Shown here one piece after another: positions 18,059 to 26,837 of a stretch of DNA of 64,000 nt. The stretch's first letter is position 1; each line of letters opens with the position of its first letter. Source of the stretch: Streptomyces sp. NBC_01260 (GTDB lineage: Bacteria; Actinomycetota; Actinomycetes; Streptomycetales; Streptomycetaceae); assembly GCF_036226405.1 (NCBI RefSeq), contig NZ_CP108464.1:6634001-6698000 (forward strand), read 5' to 3'. The position numbers were made by a program, and so were the translations under genes. The notes below the pieces were generated by a model. The model made no database searches. It saw only the letters and a program-made list of their open reading frames with translations, and was not told the DNA's origin.

Positions 18059-18079
18059 GATGCAACATCAATGATGCAA
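18059..18079. promoter_or_regulatory. Candidate operator between SDR and TetR genes
   Basis: Two overlapping short palindromes, GATG-CAA-CATC (18059-18069) and CATC-AAT-GATG (18066-18076), run into a second GATGCAA (18073-18079). The cluster lies in the 121-bp divergent region and is the obvious binding site for the adjacent TetR protein. Confidence 0.5.
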
Positions 18080-18118
18080 GTAGTCCGCGATCGGCGTCCC
18101 CGATGTACTGTCTGATCC

Positions 18119-18700
18119 ATGGAGACGAGAGGGCGCGCGCTGCGCGCCGATGCGGAGCGGACGGTGCGGACGATCCTGGAGGCGGCCGAACGCGTGCTGG
18201 CCGCCGACCCGGCGGCGACCATGGAACAGATCGCAACGGCGGCCGGGGTGGCCCGCACCACCGTGCACCGGCGCTTCGCCACCCGCGAGGCGTTGGTCGA
18301 GGCGCTGGCGGCCTGGGCGACCGAGCGGTTCCACCAGGCCGTGGAGGCCGCCCGCCCACTCACCTCCCCGCCGCTGGTCGCCCTGCACCAGGTGACCGCC
18401 AACGTCCTTCAGGTGAAGATCGGCTGGAGCTTCGCGATGAGCAGGACCGCTTCGTCCGGCCCCGAGGCGGCGCGCGTGCAAGCCGATGTCCTGGCCCAGT
18501 GCGATCAGCTCTTCCGACGCGCGCAGGAGGCCGGCCTGCTGTCCGCGGACACCGACCTGGACTGGGCCCGCCGGGTCTACTACGCCCTCATCCACGAGGC
18601 GGCCGAGGAAGGGCGGGAGGTCGTCGATATCGGCGCCGTCGACCAGTTGGCCGCACGTGTGGTGGACACCCTGCTGCACGGAGTCGGGGCACCGGGGTAG
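18119..18700 (+). CDS. TetR-family transcriptional regulator
   Basis: A 193-residue TetR protein. The HTH is at about residues 13-60 (RTILEAAERVLAADPAATMEQIATAAGVARTTVHRRFATREAL type sequence), followed by an all-helical ligand domain. It is divergent from the SDR gene and probably controls it and itself. The chosen ATG 18119 gives a standard short N-terminus. The stop at 18700 is followed directly by degenerate sequence. Confidence 0.87.
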   Translation: METRGRALRADAERTVRTILEAAERVLAADPAATMEQIATAAGVARTTVHRRFATREALVEALAAWATERFHQAVEAARPLTSPPLVALHQVTANVLQVKIGWSFAMSRTASSGPEAARVQADVLAQCDQLFRRAQEAGLLSADTDLDWARRVYYALIHEAAEEGREVVDIGAVDQLAARVVDTLLHGVGAPG

Positions 18701-18706
18701 ACCTTG

Positions 18707-18829
18707 CTCCGGCAGCGGAGACGGCGGGTCTCCCAGCCGGATGGTGACGGTGGTCTCGTCGTCCGTGACGTCGTCGATGGTGAGGCGGAGGACGCGGCTG
18801 ACGGGTTGCGCGTGGAGAAGGAATCCGTG
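18707..18829 (-). pseudogene. Remnant of a tyrosine-recombinase-like gene
   Basis: Reading the minus strand here without a start codon gives GFLLHAQPVSRVLRLTIDDV followed by TDDETTVTIRLGDPPSPLPE. From memory, this resembles a segment conserved in Streptomyces phage-integrase-like proteins, where LLxxYAQPxSRxxxLTxDDV leads into RLGxPPSPxPE. Only about 41 codons survive; similarity stops after PLPE and I see no start, catalytic Tyr or Arg. It is wedged between the TetR gene and the frameshifted phosphotransferase gene. The assignment needs a search to confirm. Confidence 0.5.
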
Positions 18830-18847
18830 ACCGCCCGGCTCTCCGCC

Positions 18848-19826
18848 CTACCGCTCACGCCCGGTGCAGGGGGCGATGGCGGCGGTGTCGATGTCGGTGC
18901 CGGGCCAGCGGCGACGCAACAGGGCCGCCGTGGACCGGCACCAGGCCGCCAGGTGGGGGAGTATCCGGTGCGCCTCGGCGGTGCGGGCTCCGGATTCCAG
19001 CAGGGCCACCATCTGGGTGCGGAAGTCGTTGCCGGGGCCGCGTGCGTCCAGCGACGTGAGACGGTCGGCGCGCGTCATCACCCAGACCATGGAAGCCGAG
19101 GCCAGGCCGAAGCCGAAACGCTGGTCGTCCTCGGCCTCGGGGGACCGTCCGGGCAAGGGCCCGGCGGAATGCCTCGACCTGGCCCGGCCCCGATACCGCC
19201 GACCAGTTCGGGCCGGGGACCGCGAAGCCGGTCGCGGCGGTGAGGGCATGGCGGAAGCCCGCCCTCTCGAAGTCGATCAGCCGGCCGCCGCCGCTCGGTC
19301 CGGTCAGGACGTTGTGTGACTCGGTGTCGCCGTTGGTCAGGGCCAGGAACGGGCCGGGATCTGCCAGTTCGGCCACGGCCGCTTCCAGATCGCGCTCCGC
19401 TGCGGTGGGCAGCGGGACGCCGAAGGCGGCGGCCCGGGCGAGCCCGTTCCGCCAGAGGCCGGTGCAGGCGTGTTCCCGGTCGCCCAGCTGGCCGGCGCCG
19501 GTGCCCAGTGCCGTGCGGCGGGCGTTGAACAGCGCGGCGCGGCCGGCGGATGCGGCGGCCGGCTCGCCCATCGAGGAAGCGAAGGCGGTCAGTTCGGCGT
19601 CCAGGGCCGGGGTGTGGCCGTCGCGGTGCAGCAGTCCGGCCAGTTCGGTGCGCGGGTACAGGTCCTCCAGCGCGAGCAGGCGGGAGTCCGGTGAGGCGGC
19701 GTGCAGGCCCGGTGCGAGGTCGAGACGGAGGTCGTCGGCGATGAAGTCGAGCGCGGCCTGCTCGCACCGCGTCAGCTCCGCGGCGGAGCGAGGCCGTATC
19801 CCCCGGGGCGGAGGCATTTCAGCCAC
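18848..19826 (-). pseudogene. Aminoglycoside-phosphotransferase-like gene with a frameshift
   Basis: The reading frame from 19826 encodes a kinase-fold protein with TNGDTESHNVL and RLIDFERAGF, the catalytic-loop and metal-binding motifs of the APH/choline-kinase family. After ALARTVP the frame turns into Arg/Pro-rich sequence, while the -1 frame continues sensibly as EAEDDQRFGFGLASASMVWV to a stop at 18848. The change of frame sits at a run of five G on the + strand (19139-19143); removing one base restores a product of about 325 residues. This is either a real inactivating insertion or a sequencing error in a homopolymer. The neighbouring recombinase remnant supports decay. Confidence 0.7.
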
Positions 19827-19986
19827 CTCGCGGCCTCACCCCGGCGAGACCCACCCAAAGATCGTCACATGTGGATCGTTGACTCATGACCATGGTCCCA
19901 AGGGCCGACCAGGGCAGGGGAGATGGACCAGGGGGCCACGAGATCCGGCACATGCAGTTCGCCAGCACCGGAGCGACATATTCCCT

Positions 19987-20016
19987 TTGTGGGCATGACA
20001 TGTGGAGACCTAGGAT
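19987..20016 (+). promoter_or_regulatory. Candidate promoter of the large exported protease gene
   Basis: TTGTGG (19987-19992) and TAGGAT (20011-20016) are 18 bp apart. Initiation near 20023 would leave about 33 nt of leader that includes the GAGGGA ribosome site before GTG 20056. Confidence 0.45.
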
Positions 20017-20055
20017 CAGCCGTCCTTCGACCATCATCAACTTGAGGGATTCCCT

Positions 20056-23000
20056 GTGCATCAATCCGCGCAGCTCACCCCGGCCCCCGGCCGACGAAGA
20101 CGCTTGAGACGACTAGCCCTGGCGGCAGGCTTGTTGGCCGCTCTCGTGTGCGCCCCGCTGCCCCTGCTCAACGAGCTCGCGTTCGCCGAGGATGCCGATC
20201 CGGCGGCCGAAGCGCCTGCGGAGCAGCGGACGAACGGCGCCCGGAGCGAGATAGTCTCCGAGCGCACCGATTCGACCACCACCTGGGCCAACGCCGACGG
20301 CACCACCACCGTCGAGGCCTACACCGGCCCGATCCGGGTCAAGCAGCCCAACGGCAGCTGGCGGCCCGTCGACACCACCCTCGTGGCGGAGGACGGCGTG
20401 GTGAGGCCGAAGGCCGCTGCCGCCGATATCACCTTCTCCGGCGGCGGTACGGGCGAACCGCTGGCCGAGGTCACCCGCGGCGGCCACACCCTCGGGCTCG
20501 ACTGGCCCGGCAAGCTGCCCGAGCCCCGCCTGGACGGTTCATCCGCCGTCTACCCCGGTGCTGTCGAGGGCGGCGACCTCGTGGTGACCGCCCTCAAGGA
20601 GGGCTTCTCCCACTCCGTCGTCCTGCACGAGCGCCCCGACGGCCCGGTCAGTTACCGACTGCCCGTCTCGACCGACGGCCTCACCCTGCATGAGACCGCC
20701 GACGAACGCCTTCGCTGGAACGACAGCAGCGGCCGTACGGTGGCCACCGCGCCGCTGCCGGTTATGTGGGGCGCGGACGAAGATCCCGCCTCCGGTGAGC
20801 CCGAGGACATCGCGGCCATCGACGTCACGATCGAGCGGGACGCGGACACCGGCGGCCAGGTCTTGGTTCTGGAACCCGACCCGAAGTTCCTCGCCGACCC
20901 CGATCTGCGGTACCCGGTCACCATCGACCCGACCGACTCCCTGCTCGGCCCCGTGACCGACACCTGGGTTCAGTACGACGACTACCTCACCTCGCAGCGC
21001 GGCTCGACCGAACTGAAGGCCGGTACCTACAACGGCACCGAGAAGGCCCGCTCGTACCTGAAGTTCGACGCGGCGAAGTACGCCGGCAAGCACGTCCTCG
21101 ACACCGACCTGCGCCTGTACTCGTACTACTCGTCCACGTGCGGCACCACCAACTCCGGCAACCAGGTACGCCGTATCACCTCGGCCTGGGACCCCTCGGC
21201 CATCACCTGGGCCGAGCAGCCCACGACGACCACGACCGGCGCCGTGACCTCCATGGCGGCCAAGGGGTACAACGCCGGCTGTCCGGCGGGGCACGTCTCC
21301 TGGGACATCGACGGGATCGTCCAGGCCTGGGCCGACGGCCAGCCCAACGAGGGGGTGCGGATCGCGGCCGTCGATGAGACGGACCCCCTGACCTGGCGCC
21401 GCTACTATTCGGCGAATCAGACGGACGGCTCGCACAACGCCGCCTACGAGCCCTCCCTGACGGTCACCTACAACTCCAAGCCCGCAACCGCGGCGGCCGT
21501 CTCCCCGCTGTCGGGTACCTACACCTCGGACACCACGCCCACACTGTCCGCGAAGGCCACCGACGCCGACGCCCAGCAGCTCACCCTGACCTTCGAGGTC
21601 TGGGCGGCGAACGGCACCGCGGCCCTGCAGTCCGGCACGTCCGCCTCCGTGGCCTCCGGAGCGGTGGCGACCCACACGGCCGGCACCCTGGCGTCGGGCG
21701 GCTACAAGTGGCGGGCCAGGGCGTCCGACGGCACTGACGCCGGGGCCTGGTCGGGGTGGCAGACGTTCACCGTCGACACCACCGTCCCGTCCACCCCCGC
21801 CATCACCTCCACCAGCCACCCCTCGGCGTCGGCCTGGTACAGCGCCACCACCTTTTCGGGCGCGCTTGCCGCGACCGACGCCTCCGGCGTGAGCGGATAC
21901 GCCGTCAAGCTCGACCAGAATCCGACGACGGCCGCCGGATTCACCGTGACGCAGACCGCTGCCGCCGTGAACTGGTCCGGGCGCGCTGACGGAACCTGGT
22001 GGGTGCACGCGGCCGCCAAGGACAAGGCGGGACTGTGGTCCACGACCCAGCACCGTGGCTTCAACGTGGACGCCACCGCCCCGGGCGCGCCCGGCGGCCT
22101 GGTCTCCTCCACGCACCCGGTGACGACCAGCGCGTACGCCGGGCGCACCGCGTCGTTCGGCTGGTCGGCGCCCACCGACCTGTCCGGCGTCGCCGGTTAC
22201 GCCGTCAGCGTGGACCGCGTTGCGGACACCCTGCCGGCCGGCAGCGGCACCGTGCAGGCGACGACGAAGTTCACCACGACCGTCGACGCGGACGGTACCT
22301 GGTACGTGCACGTGCGGGCCAAGGACCAGGCGGGCAACTGGTCGTCCAGCGCCGCGCACCTGCCGTTCCGGGTCGACACGACGCTGCCGCCGAGCCCGGT
22401 GATCAGCTCCTCCACGCATCCCGACCAGACGGGCGCGTACAGGAGCGGCTCCTTCCAGGCGGCCTGGACCGCGCCCTCCGGCGCCTCCGCCGGGTACAGC
22501 ATCGTCGTTGACGCCACCAGCGACACCGTGCCGGACAGCACGTCGGAGACGACCGGTACCGCGTACACGACGACCCGTGCCGAGGGCACCTGGTACCTGC
22601 ATGTGCGCGGCATCGACGGCAACGGCGTGGCCGGGGCCACCTCGCACTACCGCTTCACCGTCGACACCACCGCGCCCGGCGCCCCTGCCGTGGTCTCGAC
22701 GGCCTACCCGTCGGACGCCTGGGCGGGCGGCGCACAGGTGACCGGGGCGTTCACGCTGACGCCGGACGGCGCCGACACCCGCATCCTGACGTACCGGATC
22801 GACGGCGGCTCCGCGCAGAGCGTCACCACCAGCGGCGGCCCGGTGGCGCTGCCGGTCACCCCGGCCACCGAGGGCAGCCACCAGCTCGTCGTCACCGCGA
22901 CCGACCGGGCCGGCAACGTATCGGCCGCGGCCAAGCGCGCCTTCCACGTGGGACAGGCGGCCGTCACCGCACCCGCCAACGGCGAGGTGCTCGTCGGCTC

Positions 23001-24672
23001 GGCCGACCTCGCGGTCGGAGCGCCGGCCTCGCTGACGGAGGTCACGTTCCTGCAGCGGTCCTCGTCCGCCGACCCGTGGCAGGTCATCCCGGCCTCCCAG
23101 GTCACTCGCGCCGACGGCACCGCCGTGACCTGGCCGGTGCCACTCGCCGGCGGCTCGGCGCCAAAGCTGCTGTGGGACACCTCGTCCCTGTCCGGCAGCG
23201 GCGGTCGGCAGATCGGCGCCCGCTTCGGCGGACCGTACGGCCCGCCGGAGGCCGAACCGGTCTCGGTGATCGTCGACAGGGTCGAGGTCATCGAGGGCGG
23301 ATCGGACGACGGCATGCAGGAGTCGCAGCCGGCCAAGGCCTACGCCCTGGAGCAGGCCGAGACGCGCGCGGCGAACAGCCCCGACACCTTTGCCCCGCCC
23401 TACGTCGACCCGGCCACGGGTGATCTGGTCGCGCCGGTGGTGCAGGCGGCCTCGGCCGACGAGGCGTCCGCACCGATCCAGGTGACGCAGGCCCCGGCCG
23501 ACGAGGGCAGCGGAATGCCCGCCGCTGACACGGAGGACGGCACCAAGCCCGACACCGAGACCACCGAGACGGAGACTCCGGCGCCACCCGCCGACGGGGC
23601 CGAGGAGTCCACCGGCGAGGAGTCGTTCGAGATGCCGCAGGACACCACGGAGACGACTCCCGCGCCCGCCGGGCCGACCGTCACCGAGGAGGTTGCCCCG
23701 CGCGCCGAGGTGGTGGAACACAGTGTCACCGCGCTGGAGTCCGTGCGCGACGAGGTCCTGCAGTTGCCGGAAGCGGAACTGCCCGGCGTGAGCGGGCTGC
23801 GCGTGGCGTCCGTGGACGCCGCGAACAACCGTGTCGTCGTCAGGACCGAGGCGGCCACCCCGGCGCTGGTCATGGCCCTGGGCGACCGGTACGGTACCGA
23901 CACCGTGGCCGTGCAGGTCGCCCCCGGCGTCGACGCACTGGAGCCCCAGGCGACCCGTTACAACGACACCTCGCCCTACTACGGCGGGGCACGTTTCTAC
24001 TCGCAGCTGACCGTCAGCTCGGCGTCGTGGTGCACGGCGGGCTTCCCCTGGAGGTACAACGGCAATTGGTACATGGTGACCGCAGGCCACTGCACCACCG
24101 GCAACGGTGCCGTCCTCAACCCCAGCCAAAGCGACTACATCGGTCCCGTCGTGCGGGACAACTGGAAGAACGGGTACGGCTCGGTGAAGCTCTCCGGCCA
24201 GAGCTACTACGCGGGTGACCTGTCGCTGTACCGGGTCAACAGCGACAGCTCCGCGTCGGCCCGGATATACAAGGGCGGCAAGACGTCCAGCTCGTCGCGC
24301 CCCGTCCACGACTACTGGCGGCGCTGGGCGCAGAGCGGTGACAAGGTCTGCACGGGCGGCATGATGACCGGCGAGAAGTGCGGCTGGAAGGTGACCGACA
24401 CGCAGGTGACCGTCCACTACTCGGGGGGTACGACGGCCAAGAACATGGTCGTGGCCAAGAAGACGTCCGGCTCCTGCACCATCAACGGTGACTCAGGCGG
24501 CCCGGTGTACACCGTCGATGGCAGCGGACGCGCCTTCGCCAAGGGCATCATTTCCGGCGGCGGGGGTGGCGGCGGCGACAACAGTGGCGGTTTCTTCGAC
24601 CCGTGCTGGCTGTACTTCACCGATATCGGGCTGGCCAACAGCGCCTTCCCCGGCACAGTAGCGAGGTATTGA
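20056..24672 (+). CDS. Exported DNRLRE / Ig-like repeat / S1 serine protease protein
   Basis: A 1538-residue multidomain exported protein. A long Sec signal peptide ends near residue 44 (LAFA). A region of about 250 residues leads to a DNRLRE domain at about 296-473 (DTWVQYDDYLTSQRG, ITSAWDPSAITWAEQP, DIDGIVQAWADG). Tandem Ig-like repeats of about 100 residues follow, each opening VDTTxP, at about 573, 671, 772 and 868. After a Thr/Glu/Pro-rich linker (about 1100-1210) comes a streptogrisin-like pro-region and an S1 protease with His1345 (TAGHC), Asp1388 (GDLSLY) and Ser1480 (GDSGGP). GTG 20056 follows GAGGGA. The combination of modules is unusual; a role in wall or surface proteolysis is inferred. 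Confidence 0.88.
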   Translation: MHQSAQLTPAPGRRRRLRRLALAAGLLAALVCAPLPLLNELAFAEDADPAAEAPAEQRTNGARSEIVSERTDSTTTWANADGTTTVEAYTGPIRVKQPNGSWRPVDTTLVAEDGVVRPKAAAADITFSGGGTGEPLAEVTRGGHTLGLDWPGKLPEPRLDGSSAVYPGAVEGGDLVVTALKEGFSHSVVLHERPDGPVSYRLPVSTDGLTLHETADERLRWNDSSGRTVATAPLPVMWGADEDPASGEPEDIAAIDVTIERDADTGGQVLVLEPDPKFLADPDLRYPVTIDPTDSLLGPVTDTWVQYDDYLTSQRGSTELKAGTYNGTEKARSYLKFDAAKYAGKHVLDTDLRLYSYYSSTCGTTNSGNQVRRITSAWDPSAITWAEQPTTTTTGAVTSMAAKGYNAGCPAGHVSWDIDGIVQAWADGQPNEGVRIAAVDETDPLTWRRYYSANQTDGSHNAAYEPSLTVTYNSKPATAAAVSPLSGTYTSDTTPTLSAKATDADAQQLTLTFEVWAANGTAALQSGTSASVASGAVATHTAGTLASGGYKWRARASDGTDAGAWSGWQTFTVDTTVPSTPAITSTSHPSASAWYSATTFSGALAATDASGVSGYAVKLDQNPTTAAGFTVTQTAAAVNWSGRADGTWWVHAAAKDKAGLWSTTQHRGFNVDATAPGAPGGLVSSTHPVTTSAYAGRTASFGWSAPTDLSGVAGYAVSVDRVADTLPAGSGTVQATTKFTTTVDADGTWYVHVRAKDQAGNWSSSAAHLPFRVDTTLPPSPVISSSTHPDQTGAYRSGSFQAAWTAPSGASAGYSIVVDATSDTVPDSTSETTGTAYTTTRAEGTWYLHVRGIDGNGVAGATSHYRFTVDTTAPGAPAVVSTAYPSDAWAGGAQVTGAFTLTPDGADTRILTYRIDGGSAQSVTTSGGPVALPVTPATEGSHQLVVTATDRAGNVSAAAKRAFHVGQAAVTAPANGEVLVGSADLAVGAPASLTEVTFLQRSSSADPWQVIPASQVTRADGTAVTWPVPLAGGSAPKLLWDTSSLSGSGGRQIGARFGGPYGPPEAEPVSVIVDRVEVIEGGSDDGMQESQPAKAYALEQAETRAANSPDTFAPPYVDPATGDLVAPVVQAASADEASAPIQVTQAPADEGSGMPAADTEDGTKPDTETTETETPAPPADGAEESTGEESFEMPQDTTETTPAPAGPTVTEEVAPRAEVVEHSVTALESVRDEVLQLPEAELPGVSGLRVASVDAANNRVVVRTEAATPALVMALGDRYGTDTVAVQVAPGVDALEPQATRYNDTSPYYGGARFYSQLTVSSASWCTAGFPWRYNGNWYMVTAGHCTTGNGAVLNPSQSDYIGPVVRDNWKNGYGSVKLSGQSYYAGDLSLYRVNSDSSASARIYKGGKTSSSSRPVHDYWRRWAQSGDKVCTGGMMTGEKCGWKVTDTQVTVHYSGGTTAKNMVVAKKTSGSCTINGDSGGPVYTVDGSGRAFAKGIISGGGGGGGDNSGGFFDPCWLYFTDIGLANSAFPGTVARY

Positions 24673-24673
24673 T

Positions 24674-25123
24674 ATGCGCCGTGCCCTTCTCGCCCCACTG
24701 CTGGTGGTGGCCCTGACCGGATGCTCGGTCTTCGGCCAGGACACACCCTGCCGGCAGGCCGACGCGGACTCGCAGGTGTCCGCTGTGTGGCGGCCCGCCG
24801 ACTTCGGCGGCCGGGATGAGGTGAAGATCCGGCTGTGCGTGGACGACAGCTGCGAGGAGAAGGCATCGGGCAACCCCGATGACCCGTTCACCTCGCTGAC
24901 GGTCCGGCTCCCCGACGACGTGGGCGCGACCACCGTGCCGGTACGGCTCACCGTTACCTCCGCGAAGAGCGGTGACACGGTCGTCGAGGACAGCACCCGG
25001 GCCAAGCTGACGGAGCAGCACCCCAATGGCACCTCCTGCCCGCCCACAGCATGGACGGCGACGTTCCGTGCCCACCCCGAAAAGGGCCTCAGCTCCCCCA
25101 AGGGAATGAAGCTCCAGGGCTGA
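24674..25123 (+). CDS. Small lipoprotein coupled to the exported protease gene
   Basis: A 149-residue predicted lipoprotein: the signal sequence ends in the lipobox LTGC, with C17 as the acylated residue. The mature part has Cys in TPCRQ, RLCVDDSCEEK and TSCPP, suggesting disulfides, and beta-rich sequence (LTVRLPDDVGATTVPVRLTV). I do not recognise the family. The ATG lies 1 nt after the protease stop, so both are surely co-expressed; it could be a partner, inhibitor or anchor of the protease. Confidence 0.82.
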   Translation: MRRALLAPLLVVALTGCSVFGQDTPCRQADADSQVSAVWRPADFGGRDEVKIRLCVDDSCEEKASGNPDDPFTSLTVRLPDDVGATTVPVRLTVTSAKSGDTVVEDSTRAKLTEQHPNGTSCPPTAWTATFRAHPEKGLSSPKGMKLQG

Positions 25124-25130
25124 GCCCCCG

Positions 25131-25180
25131 CGCAAAGCGCCCGCCCCCCCGGCACGACCGGAAGGGGCGGGCGCTTTGCG
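25131..25180 (+). terminator. Terminator after the protease-lipoprotein operon
   Basis: CGCAAAGCGCCCGCCCC (25131-25147) pairs perfectly over 17 bp with GGGGCGGGCGCTTTGCG (25164-25180). It sits between convergent genes and may serve both. Confidence 0.88.
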
Positions 25181-25289
25181 TCGAGCCCCGGGACGTGTTC
25201 CGGGTTCGGGTCGTGTCGGCCGGAGGCTGCGGACGCGAGGACGCCCCTGCGGGGCCTGAACCCCGGTGCCTGCCCGGTGGGAGAAGGCC

Positions 25290-26408
25290 TCAGCCCGTGT
25301 ACTGCGGCGGTACCGCGGCGGCCTCGGCGAGGACCGGGCCCAGGTTCTCGGTGCGGATGCGGCGGTCCACGTACAGCAGTCCGGTCACCAGCGGCGGGAA
25401 GGTGGCCACGATCAGCTGGCTGACCAGCTGACCGATCATCATGACCACCAGATAGCCGCTCATGGCGACGATGATCGAGGCCGGGTTCGGGTCGTCGCCC
25501 AGGTTCGCCGAGCCGAGCATGCCCGAGAACATGCCGATGAACGAGAACGGCAGCTGGATCAGATAGCTCGCGACCCCCGCGATGGCGCCTGCCAGCAGGC
25601 TGATCCCGAAGATCCGCCACCAGTCGCCGCGCACCAGCGCGGACGAGCGGCGCATCGCCGCGATGGGGCCCTGGTTCTCGAAGACCACGGCCGAGGGCGC
25701 CAGGCTGAACTTCACCCAGAGCCAGACCGCCAGCGGTGCCGTCACCATGGCGCCGACGATGCCGATGACGACCAGCGCGATCGAGGCGCCGCCGTCCATG
25801 GCGATCGCGCCGATCATGAGGGCGATGATCCCGGCCCAGGCGAGCAGGAGCGGGATCATCGCGATCGCCCAGGTCAGGAAGACCGTTCCGATCACGGCGG
25901 GCACCCGTGCCCAGGCCCGGCGCCAGACCGCGGAGAAGGTGGTCGGCCGGCCCAGCACCGCTTCCTGGAGGACCGCGGGTACGGCCGCGTACATCAGGGC
26001 CGTGGAGAGCACGGCCGCGATCAGGCACACCAGCGCGATCGAGCAGAGGGCGATCACCACCGGTACCCAGTCATCGGTCCTGGGGTCCTCGTCGGAGCCG
26101 AGCGAGAACATCCGGTCCAGATGGCCCGAGGTCGCGGAGTAACCGATCGCGAGCGCCGCCACGACCACGGCCAACGCCCCGCCGTACACGGCCGCGCCGA
26201 TGCCGAACAGCTGCTTGCCGTGACGGCCCACGGTGGAGAACGCGCCGTTGAATATGTCCCCGAGCCTCAGCGGCCCCAGGGGTATCACCCCGGGCTTGGG
26301 CGGCATCCAGCCGCCGCCCCAGCCGCCCCAACCGGGCGGCCCTCCGGGAGGCCCCCCGTACGGCGCGCCTCCGTACGGCCCGCCGCCCCACCCTGCGTCC
26401 TGCGCCAC
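25290..26408 (-). CDS. Multi-pass membrane protein (GPDPase membrane-domain family)
   Basis: A 372-residue protein. The first 50 residues are Gly/Pro-rich (GGPYGGAPYGGPPGGPPGW). PLRLGDIFNGAFSTVGRHGK then opens a membrane domain with about six to eight hydrophobic helices. This sequence type is common in Streptomyces and is matched to the membrane domain of glycerophosphodiester phosphodiesterase, but no catalytic domain is attached. GTG 26408 follows CGGAG. It is divergent from the SMR pump gene, 108 bp apart. Function unknown. Confidence 0.82.
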   Translation of the reverse strand: MAQDAGWGGGPYGGAPYGGPPGGPPGWGGWGGGWMPPKPGVIPLGPLRLGDIFNGAFSTVGRHGKQLFGIGAAVYGGALAVVVAALAIGYSATSGHLDRMFSLGSDEDPRTDDWVPVVIALCSIALVCLIAAVLSTALMYAAVPAVLQEAVLGRPTTFSAVWRRAWARVPAVIGTVFLTWAIAMIPLLLAWAGIIALMIGAIAMDGGASIALVVIGIVGAMVTAPLAVWLWVKFSLAPSAVVFENQGPIAAMRRSSALVRGDWWRIFGISLLAGAIAGVASYLIQLPFSFIGMFSGMLGSANLGDDPNPASIIVAMSGYLVVMMIGQLVSQLIVATFPPLVTGLLYVDRRIRTENLGPVLAEAAAVPPQYTG

Positions 26409-26516
26409 TTCTGCTCCGTCTGTCAGCCGATCATGTACATGGACGGACCACGGTAGCGCCCCCGGTGCCCGGGTGACCCCGGGCCTTCGCTGCCATCGAT
26501 GCGTACACTCGTACAC

Positions 26517-26837
26517 ATGGGATATGGACTGCTGGCCGCGGCCATCGCGGCGGAGGTGGCCGGGACGACCGCCATGAAGTACAGCGAGGGGTTCACCCGG
26601 CTCTGGCCCTCGCTCATCACCGTCGTCGGCTATCTGCTCGCCTTCTCGCTGCTCGCCCAGACCCTCAAGACCATGTCGATGGGCACCGCCTACGCGATCT
26701 GGGCCGGGATCGGCACCGCCGCCGTCGCCGTCATCGGGATGCTGTTCATGGGGGAGTCCGGCAACCTGGTCAAGGTCGCGGGCATCGTGCTGGTCATCGC
26801 CGGTGTGGTGGTGCTCAACCTGGGCGGTGCGCACTGA
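26517..26837 (+). CDS. Small multidrug resistance (SMR) efflux protein
   Basis: A 106-residue SMR transporter with four transmembrane helices, a proton-driven exporter of cations that works as a dimer. The essential glutamate is E13 (AAIAAEVAGTTAMKYSEGF) and the third helix has AYAIWAGIGTA. Sequence favours the Qac/EmrE group over the guanidinium exporters. ATG 26517 has no clear ribosome site and TACACT lies 7 nt upstream, so the transcript may be leaderless. Its stop overlaps the start of a TetR gene. Confidence 0.9.
   Translation: MGYGLLAAAIAAEVAGTTAMKYSEGFTRLWPSLITVVGYLLAFSLLAQTLKTMSMGTAYAIWAGIGTAAVAVIGMLFMGESGNLVKVAGIVLVIAGVVVLNLGGAH

Noticed and set aside
20539..24417. A minus-strand open reading frame of 1292 codons opposite the exported protease gene.
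   Set aside because: It is a shadow created by GC-biased third positions. The + strand frame has a signal peptide, DNRLRE, Ig-like repeats and a complete protease triad; the minus frame is low-complexity Gly/Arg/Val sequence.
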